Of a DNA stretch of 64,000 bases, positions 63,967 through 64,000 are shown piece after piece. The translations under genes and the position numbers were made by a program. Each line of letters opens with the position of its first letter. The stretch's first letter is position 1. The notes beneath the pieces are model-generated. The model was not told the DNA's origin. It did not search any database and saw nothing but the letters and a program-made list of their open reading frames with translations. Source of the DNA: Solitalea lacus (GTDB lineage: Bacteria; Bacteroidota; Bacteroidia; Sphingobacteriales; Sphingobacteriaceae); assembly GCF_022014595.1 (NCBI RefSeq), contig NZ_CP091740.1, positions 3,522,200 through 3,586,199 of the forward strand, written 5' to 3'.

Positions 63967-64000
63967 TTAATCGGTAAATTTATATCCTACGCCACGCACA
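63967..64000 (-). CDS. OmpR/PhoB-type response regulator (partial, last codons only)
   Basis: On the minus strand the window edge gives VRGVGYKFTD then TAA at 63967. VRGVGYKF is the hallmark end of the winged-helix output domain of OmpR-family response regulators. The rest lies outside the window. Confidence 0.8.
   Translation of the reverse strand, partial: VRGVGYKFTD

Overview
The window comes from a Bacteroidota chromosome, most likely a member of the Sphingobacteriales. It is AT-rich. It carries SusC/SusD-type and other TonB-linked outer-membrane receptors, FecR-type anti-sigma factors, TAnnTTTG-type -7 promoter elements, few Shine-Dalgarno sequences, an atpD-atpC pair standing alone, and a VF530-type small protein. 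The genus cannot be fixed from sequence reading alone.

Layout. 1-2.9 kb: start of a dcw cell-wall/division cluster on the minus strand (mraZ, rsmH, an ftsL-like gene, ftsI running off the left edge), with MraZ-type operator boxes upstream. 3-7.3 kb: phosphate transporter with its DUF47 partner, then pgk and gapA. 7.4-7.9 kb: four tandem tRNA-Glu(UUC) genes closed by a terminator. 8.2-9.6 kb: an AbiEi-like antitoxin/regulator gene flanked by two matching 17-bp palindromes and followed by the deleted remnant of its partner gene. 9.7-12.1 kb: quinol-type nitric oxide reductase with a probable operator over its -33 element. 12-21 kb: lipoprotein, GH29 fucosidase, two TonB-linked receptors and Prx6. 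21.5-24 kb: MgtC-like protein, obgE, adk and tRNA-Arg(ACG).

25-32.3 kb is one compact minus-strand thiamine operon (thiS-thiC-thiE paralogue-thiD-thiE-thiG-thiH-thiF) behind a TPP riboswitch. It covers both the pyrimidine and thiazole branches and their coupling; no thiL is visible. 32.5-35.6 kb: floA, a PrxQ/AhpE-like peroxiredoxin, an RmlD-like reductase and a decayed gene. 35.6-44.4 kb: an ECF sigma/FecR/SusC/SusD locus whose only enzymes are two secreted endonuclease/exonuclease/phosphatase-fold proteins. 44.7-46.6 kb: atpD and atpC. 46.7-50.3 kb: VF530 protein, an ABC ATPase, and an ECF sigma/anti-sigma/outer-membrane protein unit.

50.4-52.1 kb is an IS200/IS605-type element with an apparently intact TnpB nuclease gene and a frameshifted tnpA. 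52.2-59.9 kb is an alpha-mannoside locus: LacI-type regulator, GH125, mannose-6-phosphate-isomerase-like cupin, GH92, and a GH13 gene broken by one in-frame stop. Palindromic LacI-type sites lie before GH125 and GH92. 60.07-62.35 kb is a complete IS66-type insertion with an 8-bp target duplication, inserted just after the hemJ stop codon; it separates hemE-hemJ from a hairpin that looks like their terminator. The right edge holds the last codons of an OmpR-type response regulator.

I found no CRISPR array, rRNA or prophage. The most interesting signals are the palindrome-flanked AbiEi-like locus, the nitric oxide reductase operator, the glycosidase-free SusCD/EEP locus, the TnpB element, the LacI mannosidase regulon, and the alternative pairing strand next to the TPP riboswitch.
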